Assembly (NCBI RefSeq): GCF_001942255.1
Contig: NZ_MKKC01000068.1
Location: forward strand, 1-64,000
Reading direction: 5' to 3'
Source of the DNA: Nocardiopsis sp. CNR-923
GTDB taxonomy: Bacteria; Actinomycetota; Actinomycetes; Streptosporangiales; Streptosporangiaceae
DNA: 64,000 bases
Below, piece by piece: positions 28,327 to 37,758 of this stretch. Made by a program: the position numbers and the translations under genes. Each line of letters opens with the position of its first letter. Within the stretch, counting starts at the first letter, position 1. A model generated the notes under the pieces. The model worked only from the letters and a program-made list of their open reading frames with translations. It was not told the DNA's origin and did no database searches.

Positions 28327-29558
28327 TCAGAGGAACGTGCGTCCCTCGCCGCGGTAGGTGGGGGCGCTGCCGAGGTACTCGCCCGTGTCGCCGTCGACGA
28401 GGTGCAGCGTGCCGAAGCGTTCGCACATCTCGCCCGCCTTGGCGTGGCGCATCCACACGCGGTCGCCGACCTCCAGGCGCGCGCGGCCTCGCCCACCAGA
28501 GGGGTCTGCACCTCCCCCGCGCCCTCGTTCGCGGTGTAGGCCAGCCCCTCGGGCAGATGGGGCACCGGCGCACGGAGGGCGTCGACCGGACCCGAGGCGG
28601 GGTAGCCGCCGCCCAGGACGGTGGCCACGTCGGGGGCGGGGCGGCGGACGACGGGGAGCGCGAACAGGGCGGCCGGGCGGCCGTCGAAGGAGCGGAAGTG
28701 GTCGAACAGGTGCGGGTGGTAGAAGCCCGATCCGGCGGCCAGTTCGGTGACGGCGCGTTCCCGGCCGGTGGTGTGCAGGCTGCCGGTCCCGCCGCCGTTG
28801 ACGAAGCGCACGTCGGCCACCTCCCGCACCGCGCGGACCACGGCCGCCCGCCGCCGGGCGAGTTCGACCGCCGAGCGCCGTTGGACGCCCCGCAGCACCC
28901 GGCCCAGGAGGGGCTTGCCGGGAGGGGCGTCCCCGACCCCGGCGATCTGGCCCTCGTAGGCCATGACGCCGTCCAGATGGAGTTCGGGGCGGCGGACGAC
29001 CGCGCGGGCGAGCGCGGCGGCCTGGGCGGGCGTGCGCACGGGTGAGCGGTAGGCGCCCACGCGCAGGCGGGGGCCGAGCGGTTGCCAGCTGGTGTCGATG
29101 TCCAGGCACACGCGGATCGGGGGCGCGTCGGACGCGCGGGCGGCGGAGGCCTCGGCGACGGCGGCCGTGATGAGGTCCAGGTGCGCAGTGGAGTCCACCA
29201 TGAGGGTGATGCGGTGGGCGGCGTCCGGGGTGCGCGCGAGCCGGACGAGGGCCTCGCGGTCGGCGGTGGGGTAGGCGACGAGGATGTCGTCGCTCAGGGG
29301 GCCCCGTTCCCCGTCCGCGGCCAGCCAGAGAGCCTCGGGCAGGGTGAAGGCCATGATGCCCGCGTAGCCCGGCAGGTCCAGGGCGGCGCGCATGAGTCGC
29401 CGGCAGCGGAGGGACTTGCTGACCACGCGGACGGGGCGGCCGTGGGCGCGACTGGTCAGGGCGGTCGCGTTGGCGCGGAACGCGGCCAGGTCGACGACGG
29501 CGAAGGGGGCGTGGAGCGCGCGTGTGGCGGCCTCGTACTTCTCGCGCTGGTTCGTCAT
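28327..29558 (-). CDS. PLP-dependent amino acid deaminase/aldolase (alanine racemase N-domain fold), frame broken once
   Basis: About 410 residues. The N-terminal TIM-barrel part has APFAVVDLAAFRANATAL and the Schiff-base Lys in VVSKSLRCR, as in D-threonine aldolase and D-serine dehydratase relatives. Later GVMAYEGQIAG and VNGGGTGSLHTT bind the cofactor phosphate. The C-terminal domain ends with VGDRVWMRHAKAGEMCERF, where His and Cys bind the metal in this family. One base is missing near 28483. The exact substrate (a D-amino acid or beta-hydroxy amino acid) is not shown. Confidence 0.85.
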
Positions 29559-29721
29559 GCGTCGAGGATGCCAGAACATGAATAGATTTCATATTCCCTT
29601 GGCCGAACCTGGACCGGTGTGGGTCGCCGACGCGGTCGAGTCCCGACGCGGTTGGACAGGTGCCGATATCCTGGAGCATCCTGGCTGTTCAGCCGGTCCG
29701 ATCCCTGGAATGGTTCTTTCG

Positions 29722-30612
29722 ATGAGTGAGCGCGAGTACGTCCTGACCCTTGCGTGTCCCGACAGTCGGGGCATCGTCGCGGCGGTGGCCAATCTGTTGT
29801 CCGACCACGGTTGCAACATCACCGAGAGTCAGCAGTACGGCGACCACTACACGGGACGCTTCTTCCTGCGGATGCAGTTCCTCGCGGAGCGCGGTTCCGA
29901 CGGCGCCGTGGTCGGCGAGGACGTCCTGCGGGGCGCGTTCGCCGCCCTGTCCGGCGACTTCGGCAAGGGGCCGGGCGACCAGGTCGTGGAGTGGACGCTC
30001 CAGGCCCGCGACATCCGCCCCAGGATGATCGTCATGGTCTCCAAGTTCGGGCACTGCCTCAACGACCTGCTGTACCGGCAGCGCAGCGGACTGCTGGACG
30101 TCGACATCGCGGCCGTGGTGTCCAACCATCCCGACCTGGAGTTCCTCGCCGAGTCCTACGGCGTGGACTTCCACCACCTGCCGGTGACCGCGGCGACCAA
30201 GGGGCGTCAGGAGGCGCGGCTGCTGGAGTTGGTCGAGTCCTGCGACGTCGACCTGATCGTCCTGGCCCGGTACATGCAGGTGCTCACCGAGCGGCTGTGC
30301 GCGAAGATGTCCGGCCGGATCATCAACATCCACCACTCCTTCCTGCCGAGCTTCAAGGGTGCCCGCCCCTACCACCAGGCGCACCAACGCGGCGTGAAGC
30401 TGATCGGCGCGACCGCCCACTACGTGACGGCGGACCTCGACGAGGGGCCCATCATCGAGCAGGAGGTCTCCCGGGTCGACCACACCCACAGCCCCGAGCA
30501 GCTCACCGCGATCGGTCGGGACCTGGAGTCCGTGGCGTTGGCGCGCGCGGTCAACTGGCACGCGCAGCGCCGTGTGCTGTTGAACGGGGACAAGACCGTC
30601 GTCTTCGACTGA
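29722..30612 (+). CDS. purU: Formyltetrahydrofolate deformylase
   Basis: The product has 296 residues. It hydrolyses 10-formyltetrahydrofolate to formate and tetrahydrofolate, balancing one-carbon pools. The N-terminal ACT domain starts YVLTLACPDSRGIVAAVA. The C-terminal formyltransferase fold shows INIHHSFLPSFKGA (Asn and His) and the Asp in TADLDEGPII, which set the active site. It lies some 5 kb from the glycine cleavage genes, in the same one-carbon network. ATG at 29722 is chosen; an ATG four codons upstream is possible. Confidence 0.95.
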   Translation: MSEREYVLTLACPDSRGIVAAVANLLSDHGCNITESQQYGDHYTGRFFLRMQFLAERGSDGAVVGEDVLRGAFAALSGDFGKGPGDQVVEWTLQARDIRPRMIVMVSKFGHCLNDLLYRQRSGLLDVDIAAVVSNHPDLEFLAESYGVDFHHLPVTAATKGRQEARLLELVESCDVDLIVLARYMQVLTERLCAKMSGRIINIHHSFLPSFKGARPYHQAHQRGVKLIGATAHYVTADLDEGPIIEQEVSRVDHTHSPEQLTAIGRDLESVALARAVNWHAQRRVLLNGDKTVVFD

Positions 30613-30660
30613 CCCGGCCGGGCGGCCCGGGAGCGGGGGCCGCGGCCGTGACAAACGTCG

Positions 30661-30689
30661 GGGGCGCCTGGGGCGCCCCTTGCGTTTTC
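30661..30689 (+). terminator. Intrinsic terminator after purU
   Basis: GGGGCGCC (30661-30668) and GGCGCCCC (30672-30679) form an 8-bp stem with a three-base loop, followed by TTGCGTTTT. It lies 48 bases after the stop codon. Confidence 0.75.
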
Positions 30690-30921
30690 CCTGAGCAGGG
30701 GGATTCCCGACGCGGATTTGGGGCAGGGATGGTGATGTCGTTGCTCCCGTGCTTCGCGAAACCTTACTGAGAGCATCTTGTCGACTACGTAGAGTGCGTA
30801 TATGGTGTGTTGGGGTCGATTCCCGTCGGTTCACGGTCGGACACCTTGACCGGGTTTCGGTCTGACTGGTACCGCCGGGCGAGGGCGACCACGGGACGCG
30901 TACACGGCGTAGGGGGGACCG
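30690..30921 (+). promoter_or_regulatory. Promoter region of the Asp23 operon
   Basis: The 232 bases after the purU terminator hold no gene. TTGTCG near 30779 and TATGGT 17 bases later make a plausible -35/-10 pair, with CTACGTAG between them. A GGGGGGA ribosome-binding site precedes the operon's GTG. The promoter assignment is a pattern match only. Confidence 0.35.
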
Positions 30922-31412
30922 GTGTCGGAGACCAGGAGCGAGGCGAGGGTACCGGGAGCCCGCGACGCGGCCACCGCGGAGCGCCCGGCGGTCGGCGCGG
31001 GGCGCACGCACATCGCGGACGGCGTGGTCGCCAAGATCGCCGGCATGGCGGCCCGCGAGATCGGCGGCGTCCACGCCATGGGCGGCGGGGCGGCGCGCGC
31101 GGTGGGCGCTGTGCGCGACGCTGTCATTCGGGGAGGCGACAGCGGCTCGGTGACGCGGGGCGTGGCGGTCGAGGTGGGTGAGCGCCAGGCCGCCGTCGAC
31201 ATCGACCTCGTGGTCGAGTACGGGGTGGCCATCCAGGACCTGGCTGCGGCGGTGCGCCGCAACGTGACGGCGGCGGTGGAACGGATGACCGGGCTGGAGG
31301 TCACCGAGATCAACATCAGGGTCGACGACATCCATCTGCCCGACGACGGCGATGGGGCGGGAGCCCAGCCGACCCGCGCGGCGTCGGCGCAGACGCGCCC
31401 AGGGTCCAGTAG
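30922..31412 (+). CDS. Asp23/Gls24 family envelope stress response protein, frame broken at its end
   Basis: About 163 residues. The conserved part has HIADGVVAKIAGMAAREIGGV and RGVAVEVGERQAAVDIDLVVEYG, then VNIRVDDI-like INIRVDDIHLP, all standard for Asp23 proteins that coat the inner face of the membrane. One G is missing in the run near 31354; the restored frame stops at the TAG at 31410, just before the next gene's GTG. First gene of a six-gene operon that ends with AmaP. Confidence 0.88.
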
Positions 31413-31414
31413 CG

Positions 31415-31732
31415 GTGACCGGTGCGGACGACCCCGGGCAGCTCGCGGCGGTCCTCGCCGCAAAGGCGGCGCGCCACCCGGACGTGGCCTGGCTGTCGTC
31501 GGGGGCGTTCAGGACGATCAGCACCCCGGTTCGGGGAGGGACCGTGGTCGGCGTCGCGGTTCGGTCGACGGCGGTCGAGGTCGGACTCGTGACGCGGTTC
31601 GGGAGGTCGATCCCGGACATCGTCGCGGAGGTGCGTGACGTACTGGCCCCGCTCGCCGGTGGCCGCGTCGTCCACGTGTTCGTGGAGGACGTGGTCGCGG
31701 GTCTGGGCGGGGGCGCGCCGAAGGACGGCTGA
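31415..31732 (+). CDS. Small Asp23-operon protein of unknown function
   Basis: The product has 105 residues. It contains the segments AWLSSGAFRTISTPVRGG and VVGVAVRSTAVEVGLVTRFG, then IVAEVRDVLAPLAGG, a shortened version of the Asp23 beta-alpha layout. GTG at 31415 lies just after the Asp23 TAG; AGGG is 10 bases upstream. Probably a diverged Asp23-like partner; no separate family name is known to me. Confidence 0.78.
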   Translation: MTGADDPGQLAAVLAAKAARHPDVAWLSSGAFRTISTPVRGGTVVGVAVRSTAVEVGLVTRFGRSIPDIVAEVRDVLAPLAGGRVVHVFVEDVVAGLGGGAPKDG

Positions 31733-31778
31733 GGCCGTCGCGGGCGTGGGAGGCGGTTGGACACGAGAGGGGGCGGCT

Positions 31779-31951
31779 ATGTGGCCGATCGTGGGGTTGG
31801 CGTTCGGGACGGTGCTGGGTCTGGCCGGGGCGTTCGGCGGGTTCGTGGCCTTCCTGCTCGTGCTGGGGCTGGGGATCGCCGGATACGTCGCGGGGCGGGC
31901 GGTCGAGGGTGAGATCGACTCGCGCAGGTGTTCACACGGCGCTCGGTGTAG
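31779..31951 (+). CDS. Small two-span membrane protein (DUF2273-like), frame broken at its end
   Basis: About 57 residues. Two short hydrophobic stretches with many Gly (GLAFGTVLGLAGAFGGFVAF and LLVLGLGIAGYVAG) form a hairpin in the membrane, as in the DUF2273 proteins of Asp23 operons. One base is missing near 31918; the restored end reads EIDLAQVFTRRSV and stops at 31949. The next gene starts 10 bases later. Confidence 0.78.
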
Positions 31952-31960
31952 GGGGGCGCT

Positions 31961-32332
31961 GTGGAGCGGTCGCTGAGCACGGAGGCGGCGGCGCCACCGC
32001 CGCGGAGTGGCGGGGCGCCGGTGACGGGCCTCGGGCACGCGGTGGCGCGCGACCCCGGCGGCCGGACGGACATCCCGCCGCGGGTGGTCGAGCGGGTGGC
32101 GGTCCAGGCGCTCCGCGAGGTGCCCGAGGCGGGCCCCGCGCGGTCGCGCGTGGTCAGGGCGTGGATGAGCGGCGACAACGTGCGGTTGCGGCTGAGGATC
32201 ACGGTCCGCTACCGCAGGTCGGTCACCGGGGTGGCCGACCGGGTGCGTTCGCACGTCAGGGAACGGGTCGAGTGGGCCACGGGAGGACGGGTCCACCACG
32301 TCGACATCGAGATCGCGGAGTTGGTGCGCTGA
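31961..32332 (+). CDS. Second Asp23-like protein
   Basis: The product has 123 residues. It starts at GTG after AGGGGGGC. IPPRVVERVAVQALREVP and VRLRLRITVRYRRSVTG match the layout of Asp23 proteins (helix, then paired strands), followed by VRSHVRERVEWATGG and VHHVDIEIAEL. Sequence is far from the first copy. It lies one base before the next gene. Confidence 0.8.
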   Translation: MERSLSTEAAAPPPRSGGAPVTGLGHAVARDPGGRTDIPPRVVERVAVQALREVPEAGPARSRVVRAWMSGDNVRLRLRITVRYRRSVTGVADRVRSHVRERVEWATGGRVHHVDIEIAELVR

Positions 32333-32333
32333 C

Positions 32334-32939
32334 ATGACCACCGTGGAAGAGGTCCTGGGCCGACCCGACCAGGGGATCGACCGACGGGCGAAACGCGTGG
32401 CGGTCCACACGTTCCGCCCCCGCAGGTCCTGGCCCGCGGTGGCCACGGGAACGGTGATCCTCGCGCTGGCCGTGGTGTCGGCGGCCGAGGTCATCTCGGC
32501 GCTGGCGGGCAGTCCCCTGCGGATGATCCCGTTCGGGGCGGCGAGCGACTACGCGGCGACCACGACGTGGTCCGAGCCGTCGGTGCAGATCGCCTCGGCG
32601 GTGCTCGCCGCGATCGGGCTGGCCCTGATCGTCGTGGCGCTGGCGCCGGGGAACGGTCGGTGGACGGCGCTGCGCACCGACGACCCGGCGCTGGTGGTCG
32701 GGCTGACCCGGCCGGCCCTGCGTCGGACGGTGTCCTCCGCGGCGCGGGAGGTCAGCGGGGTCGACTCGGTGCACGTGGCGGTGCGCGGACAGCGGATCCG
32801 GGTCCACGTGCGTACGGCCGTGCAGGACTGGGAGGGTCTGCCGGCCGAGGTGACCGCCGCCGTGGAACGGAGACTGGAGGAGCTGGCCCCGCTGCGGAGC
32901 ATGCGGATCGTCACGCACGTGCGCTACGCGGAGGACTGA
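32334..32939 (+). CDS. DUF6286-type membrane protein of the Asp23 operon
   Basis: The product has 201 residues with two membrane spans (WPAVATGTVILALAVVSAA and IASAVLAAIGLALIVVAL) around a short loop. A C-terminal cytoplasmic domain, with RPALRRTVSSAAREVSGV and VHVRTAVQDWEGL, resembles an Asp23-like fold and may bind the soluble Asp23 proteins. Start ATG lies one base after the previous stop. Confidence 0.82.
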   Translation: MTTVEEVLGRPDQGIDRRAKRVAVHTFRPRRSWPAVATGTVILALAVVSAAEVISALAGSPLRMIPFGAASDYAATTTWSEPSVQIASAVLAAIGLALIVVALAPGNGRWTALRTDDPALVVGLTRPALRRTVSSAAREVSGVDSVHVAVRGQRIRVHVRTAVQDWEGLPAEVTAAVERRLEELAPLRSMRIVTHVRYAED

Positions 32940-32940
32940 C

Positions 32941-33530
32941 ATGGGACGGGACATGAACCGACGGTCGGCCAGGGGCAACAGGATCGGACTGGTCGTGGTG
33001 GGCGCGGCCCTGCTGGCCGTGGGACTGGCGTCGCTGGCCGCGGGCAGGGGCGTCCTCGGTCATGACCTGGCGGGTGAGGCGATCGCCAGCGCCCAGGTCA
33101 GGGACGTGCTCGACCAGCGGTGGGTGCCCTACGCGACCGTCGCGGCGGCTTCCTGGCGGGGTTCCTCGCCCTGCGGTGGCTGCTGGTGCAGGGGACGAAC
33201 GACACCGTCGGCAGGCTGGTGCTCGAACACGGCCCCGAGGGACGCGTGGAGATGAGCGAGAGCGTGGCGCGGGGCGCCCTCGAACAGGAGGTCGCCGATT
33301 ACCCGGGGGTGCGGCGGGCGCGGGCGCGGCTGACGGAGTCGGGCGAGGCGCCGCACCTGCGGCTGGCGCTCCTGCTGGAGGAGGACGCGGACGTGACCCG
33401 GGTGTGGGAGCGGGTGCGCTCGGAGGCGGTGGCCAACCTGGGGGAGGCCCTCGACCTGGAGCGGATTCCGACCGTGATCCGCATGTCGGTGGCGGCCCCG
33501 GCCCGGACGCCGCGCCGCAGCCTGGCGTGA
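32941..33530 (+). CDS. amaP: Alkaline-shock membrane anchor protein AmaP, frame broken once
   Basis: About 196 residues. Two membrane spans occur: IGLVVVGAALLAVGLASLAA near residues 15-34, and FLAGFLALRWLLVQ near 72-85. A C-terminal domain with VARGALEQEVADYPGV and LRLALLLEEDADV follows, as in AmaP proteins that hold Asp23 at the membrane. One base is missing near 33147, just before the second span. Last gene of the operon. Confidence 0.82.
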
Positions 33531-33666
33531 GGGGGCGGACACCCACGACGTACCGGATCGGCGCGTTCGTGGCTCGTGGGGGGACGGTTGGGCGGCCGGT
33601 GCGTCATGGGCCCTTCTGCCGGAATTCTGTACCGACTTCGAGGCAGATTCGGACTGGCATGGGGAT

Positions 33667-33948
33667 ATGACGACGCTGCCCCTCACCGAAGCCCGCAACC
33701 GCTTGTCCGAGCTGGTCGACGAGATCGTCCGTACCCACGAGTGAGTGACGATCACCAGACACGGGGATGCGGCGGCCGTCATCATCTCCACCGATGACCT
33801 GGGAGCCGTCGAGGAGACACTGGAGGTGCTCTCCAACTCCGACCTGATGCGTCAGGTCGCCGAATCGCGGGCCGCGGTCGAGGCCGGGGACGTGCTGGAC
33901 TCCGACGAGTTCGCCGCGCTGATGGCCAAACGGCAGCGTGATGCATGA
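33667..33948 (+). pseudogene. Phd/YefM-type (RelB-like) antitoxin interrupted by an in-frame TGA
   Basis: From ATG 33667 the frame reads LTEARNRLSELVDEIVRTHE, then TGA (33742), then VTITRHGDAAAVIISTDDL in the same frame to 33948. Family members read ERVTITRHG here, so one change from CGA (Arg) to TGA explains the stop. A GTG follows the stop directly (TGAGTG), so ribosomes could restart and make a 67-residue C-terminal part. The N-terminal DNA-binding piece would be made separately. Its end overlaps the toxin ATG (ATGA). Confidence 0.82.
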
Positions 33949-34235
33949 GTGCGGAGGAAGCGGAGGCCCACCGTCTGATCCTCTCCGGTCCGGCGGCACG
34001 GGCGGTCGCCAAGCGGCTTCCCGAGAAAGTGGCGACGGCGGTGTACGAGTTCGTCACGACGTCGCTCGTGGCCAACCCCCACCGGCTCGGCAAGAGGTTG
34101 CTCCTTCCACCCTGTGAGGGCGTGTGGTCAGCGAGGCGGGGAGCGTACCGGGCCCTGTACGAGATCGATGAGTCGGACCGCACCGTGACGGTCCTGGCGG
34201 TGGAGCACCGAGCGGACGCGTACCGGTCGCGCTGA
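33945..34235 (+). CDS. RelE/ParE-family toxin
   Basis: The product has 96 residues. The layout is typical: LILSGPAARAVAKRLPEKVA, then NPHRLGKRL, GVWSARRGAYRALYEID and TVTVLAVEHRADAYR. In RelE toxins the C-terminal basic and aromatic residues cut mRNA on the ribosome. The frame is intact and its ATG overlaps the antitoxin stop by four bases (ATGA), the usual coupled order. Confidence 0.88.
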   Translation: MSAEEAEAHRLILSGPAARAVAKRLPEKVATAVYEFVTTSLVANPHRLGKRLLLPPCEGVWSARRGAYRALYEIDESDRTVTVLAVEHRADAYRSR

Positions 34236-34258
34236 GACGGGAAGGCACGAGACACGAC

Positions 34259-34444
34259 ATGGAGCAGCAGCGCAGCGTGATCGACGCGGTGGAGCGAGTG
34301 ATGCGTGTCTCGTGGCGGCTCAGCGCGCGGCTGACTGGGGAAGCGGACCCGGATCGGTGGCGGCGGCTCGTCGAGGAACGTCTCGACTCTCCCGAGACTC
34401 CGATGAGTCAGGTGTTGGCCGAAACCTTGGAGCGGAACGGGTAG
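34259..34444 (+). CDS. Small protein of unknown function after the toxin gene
   Basis: The product has 61 residues: a mostly helical, charged sequence (VIDAVERVMRVSWRLSARL, then DPDRWRRLVEERLD). It lies 23 bases after the toxin stop with GGGAAGG upstream, so it may be on the toxin-antitoxin transcript. No family recognised. Confidence 0.55.
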   Translation: MEQQRSVIDAVERVMRVSWRLSARLTGEADPDRWRRLVEERLDSPETPMSQVLAETLERNG

Positions 34445-34465
34445 GCGCTGGCCCGCTGGAGACTC

Positions 34466-35877
34466 TCAGCACTCGATGACGTTGACGGCCAGCCCGCCGC
34501 GCGAGGTCTCCTTGTACTTGTCGTGCATGTCCCGGCCGGTGTCCCTCATGGTTTTGATCACCTTGTCCAGCGAGACGAAGTGGCTCCCGTCGCCGCGCAG
34601 GGCGATCCGCGCCGCGCTGATCGCCTTGACCGACGCCAGCGCGTTGCGCTCGATGCACGGCACCTGCACCAGCCCGCCGATCGGGTCACAGGTCAGCCCC
34701 AGGTTGTGCTCCATCGCGATCTCCGCGGCGTTCTCCACCTGGGCGGGGGTCCCCCCGAGCACCTCGGCCAACCCCGCGGCGGCCATCGACGACGCCGATC
34801 CCACCTCGCCCTGGCACCCGACCTCGGCCCCCGAGATCGACGCGTTCTGCTTGAACAGGATGCCGATCGCCGCCGCGGTGAGCATGAACCGCACGACGCC
34901 GTCGTCACCGGCCCCCGGGCTGAAGTGCAGGTAGTAGTGGAGCACCGCGGGCACGATCCCCGCCGCTCCGTTGGTCGGCGCGGTCACGACCCGGCCTCCG
35001 GCGGCGTTCTCCTCGTTGACCGCCAGGGCGTACAGCGTGATCCAGTCGCTGCCCCGCATCGGGTCGGAGTCCACCGAGGTCGGCGCGAGCAGCCCGGAGG
35101 CGTCGCACACCCCGCCCAGCTGCCGGTAGAGGCGGTGCGCCCGCCGGGGCACCCTGAGACCGCCGGGCAGACTTCCCTCGGTGAGCACGCCGCGGCGCAC
35201 GCACTGGCGCATCGCGGTCCAGATGGCCAGCAGCTCGGAACGGATCTGCTCGGTGGTACGGCCGAACGCCCGCTCGTTGGCGAGCATCACCGCGCTGATC
35301 GACTTCCCCGTCTGCTCGCAGATCCGCAGGAGCTCCTCCGCGCTGGCGAAGGGGTGCGGCAACGGGGTGTCGTCCTGGGTGATCCGGTCGGCGCCGGCCG
35401 CCTTCTCGTCGACGACGAACCCGCCGCCCACCGAGTAGTACACCTTGGACGCGATCTCGGCGCGACGGAGTCCAACGCCACGAACCGCATCCCGTTCGGG
35501 TGGTCGGGCAGGCTCTCCTTACGGCGAAAGTCCACGTCCACCGCCGGGTCGAAGCTGACGGTCGGACCATCGGCGCCGCCCAGGGAGACGGTGCGCCCGG
35601 AGCGCACGCACTCGACGAGTTCGGGAACCGCGTCCACGTCCACGTTCTCGGGCGTGTGTCCCATCAGCCCCAGGATGACGGCGGTGTCACTGCCGTGCCC
35701 CTTGCCGGTGAGCGCGAGGGAGCCGTAGAGCTCCGCCCGCACGTGCGCGGCGTCGGACAGCCGGCCGCGCGAACGCAGACCCTCGACGAAGGTCAGCGCG
35801 GCCCTCATCGGGCCGACCGTGTGCGAGCTCGACGGTCCGATCCCGATCGTGAACAGGTCGAAGACACTGATGGCCAT
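34466..35877 (-). CDS. sdaA: L-serine ammonia-lyase (iron-sulfur type), frame broken once
   Basis: About 470 residues. It converts L-serine to pyruvate and ammonia. The beta domain starts [20 protein letters not shown]. The alpha domain has [36 protein letters not shown], and [16 protein letters not shown], whose Cys residues hold the [4Fe-4S] cluster that activates water. One base is missing near 35464. It is the last gene of the glycine riboswitch transcript, downstream of glyA. Confidence 0.95.
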
Positions 35878-35951
35878 GGCTGTCCTCCTCGATGAGCACA
35901 GGTGTGGCGAGTGGGCCGCGCGGGGCGCGCGTGGCACCCCGCGCGGTGGTA

Positions 35952-37222
35952 TTACAGGTTGGGGTACAGCGGGTGCTTGTCCGCCAGCGCCCGCACCCGG
36001 CCGCGCAGCGCCTGGGCGTCGAATTCCGGCTTGAGCGCCTCGGCGACGACGTCGGCGACCTCGGCGAAGTCCTCGTCACCGAAGCCGCGCGTGGCCAGCG
36101 CCGGGGTGCCGATCCGCAGCCCCGACGTCACCATCGGCGGACGCGGGTCGTTGGGCACCGCGTTGCGGTTGACCGTGATCCCGATCTCGTGCAGCCGGTC
36201 CTCGGCCTCCTGCCCGTTGATCGCCGAGTCCACCAGGTCGACCAGGACCAGGTGCACGTCCGTGCCCCCGGTCAGCACCTTGACGCCGACCTCGGCCATG
36301 TCCTGCCGGGTCAGGCGCTCGGCCAGTAGCCTGCGCCCGAGACGGTGCGACGCTGCCGCTCGGCGAACTCCTCGCCCGCGGCGACCTTGAGCGCGACGGC
36401 CTTGGCGGCGATCACGTGCTCCAGCGGCCCGCCCTGCATGCCCGGGAACACCGCGGAGTTGATCTTCTTGCCGAACTCCTTCCTGGCCAGGATCAGCCCG
36501 CCGCGCGGGCCGCCGAGGGTCTTGTGCGTGGTGGTGGTGACCACGTCCGCGTGCGGCACCGGGTTGGGGTGCTCGCCCGCGGCGACCAGGCCCGCGAAGT
36601 GGGCCATGTCGACCATGAGCAGCGCCCCCACCTCGTCGGCGATCTGGCGGAACCGCGCGAAGTCCAGCTGGCGCGGGTAGGCCGACCAGCCCGCCACGAT
36701 CATCTTGGGCTGGTGCTCCTTGGCCAGCGCCGCGACCTCGTCGTAGTCGACGGTGCCGTCCTCGTCGCGCACGTGGTAGGCCACGGCGTTGAGGATCTTG
36801 CCCGAGTAGTTGATCCGCATACCGTGCGTCAGGTGCCCGCCGTGCGCCAGGTCCAGGCCCAGGATTGTGTCACCGGGCTTGAGCAGCGCGAAGTACACGG
36901 CGGTGTTGGCCTGGGCGCCCGAGTGCGGCTGCACGTTGGCGTGCTCGGCCCCGAACAGCTCCTTGGCGCGGTCGATGGCCAGCTGCTCGACGACGTCGAC
37001 GTGCTCGCAGCCGCCGTAGTAGCGTCGGCCGGGGTAGCCCTCCGCGTACTTGTTGGTCAGGACGGTGCCCTGGGCCTCCAGGACCGCCTGCGGAGCGAAG
37101 TTCTCCGAGGCGATCATCTCCAGGGTGTCGCGCTGGCGACCCAGCTCGGCGTCGACCGCGGCCGCCACCTCCGGGTCGAGTTCGCTGAGGCTCTGGTTGA
37201 GCAGGGTCTTGTCGGTCGCCAT
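35952..37222 (-). CDS. glyA: Serine hydroxymethyltransferase, frame broken once
   Basis: About 423 residues. It exchanges glycine and serine using 5,10-methylenetetrahydrofolate. The PLP lysine is in [25 protein letters not shown] and [17 protein letters not shown] are also conserved. One base is missing near 36333 (restoring [16 protein letters not shown]). It lies 6 bases after gcvH, so it receives methylene-THF from the glycine cleavage system and makes serine for SdaA. Confidence 0.96.
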
Positions 37223-37228
37223 CGGGGG

Positions 37229-37606
37229 CTACTCCTCTTCCTTGGTCAGAGCCTTGTACTCCTCGGCGGAGAGCAGGTCGGAGGGCTCCTCGGAGACCCG
37301 GGCCCGGAACAGCCACGCGCCGTAGGGGTCGGAGCTGACCGACTCCGGCTCGTCATCCAGCGCTTCGTTGATCTCGACGACCTCACCGCTCACCGGCGAG
37401 TAGATGTCGCTGACGGCCTTGGTGGACTCCACCTCGCCGCATTCCTGCCCCGCGACCACCTCGGTGCCGACCGCGGGAGGCTCGACGAACACGATGTCGC
37501 CCAGCGACTCGACGGCGTACGCGGTGATCCCGACGGTCGCGACGCCGTCCTCGATCCGGACCCACTCGTGTTTTTCGGTGTAACCCAGCTCCGTGGGAAC
37601 GCTCAC
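37229..37606 (-). CDS. gcvH: Glycine cleavage system H protein
   Basis: The product has 125 residues. The lipoyl-carrying Lys is in VESTKAVSDIYSPVSG. YTEKHEWVRIEDG and GITAYAVESLGDIVFVE are standard GcvH sequence. It shuttles the aminomethyl group between P, T and L proteins; gcvP is not in the window. It follows gcvT on the same strand. Confidence 0.97.
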   Translation of the reverse strand: MSVPTELGYTEKHEWVRIEDGVATVGITAYAVESLGDIVFVEPPAVGTEVVAGQECGEVESTKAVSDIYSPVSGEVVEINEALDDEPESVSSDPYGAWLFRARVSEEPSDLLSAEEYKALTKEEE

Positions 37607-37730
37607 TTCGACTCTCCTTGGAGATATTCGTGCATCCTGCCGTGCGCCGTCACGCGCCCCGGCCCGACCTACGTCTGGTCACGCCCCGACCGTGCCGGTC
37701 CCCGGATCGGGGATCCCGCCGTGGGGGCGC

Positions 37731-37756
37731 GCGGGCCCCGGGGTGCGGGGCCCCGC
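37731..37756 (-). terminator. GC hairpin just after gcvT
   Basis: GCGGGCCCC and GGGGCCCCGC can pair with one bulged base, just 3 bases past the gcvT stop. It has no T tract. It may weaken transcription into gcvH or protect the gcvT end; partial read-through is required if the genes form one transcript. Confidence 0.35.
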
Positions 37757-37758
37757 TG

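Noticed and set aside
33531-33666. Extra gene between amaP and the antitoxin
   Set aside because: The short plus-strand frames there have no ribosome-binding site and no third-position G/C bias.
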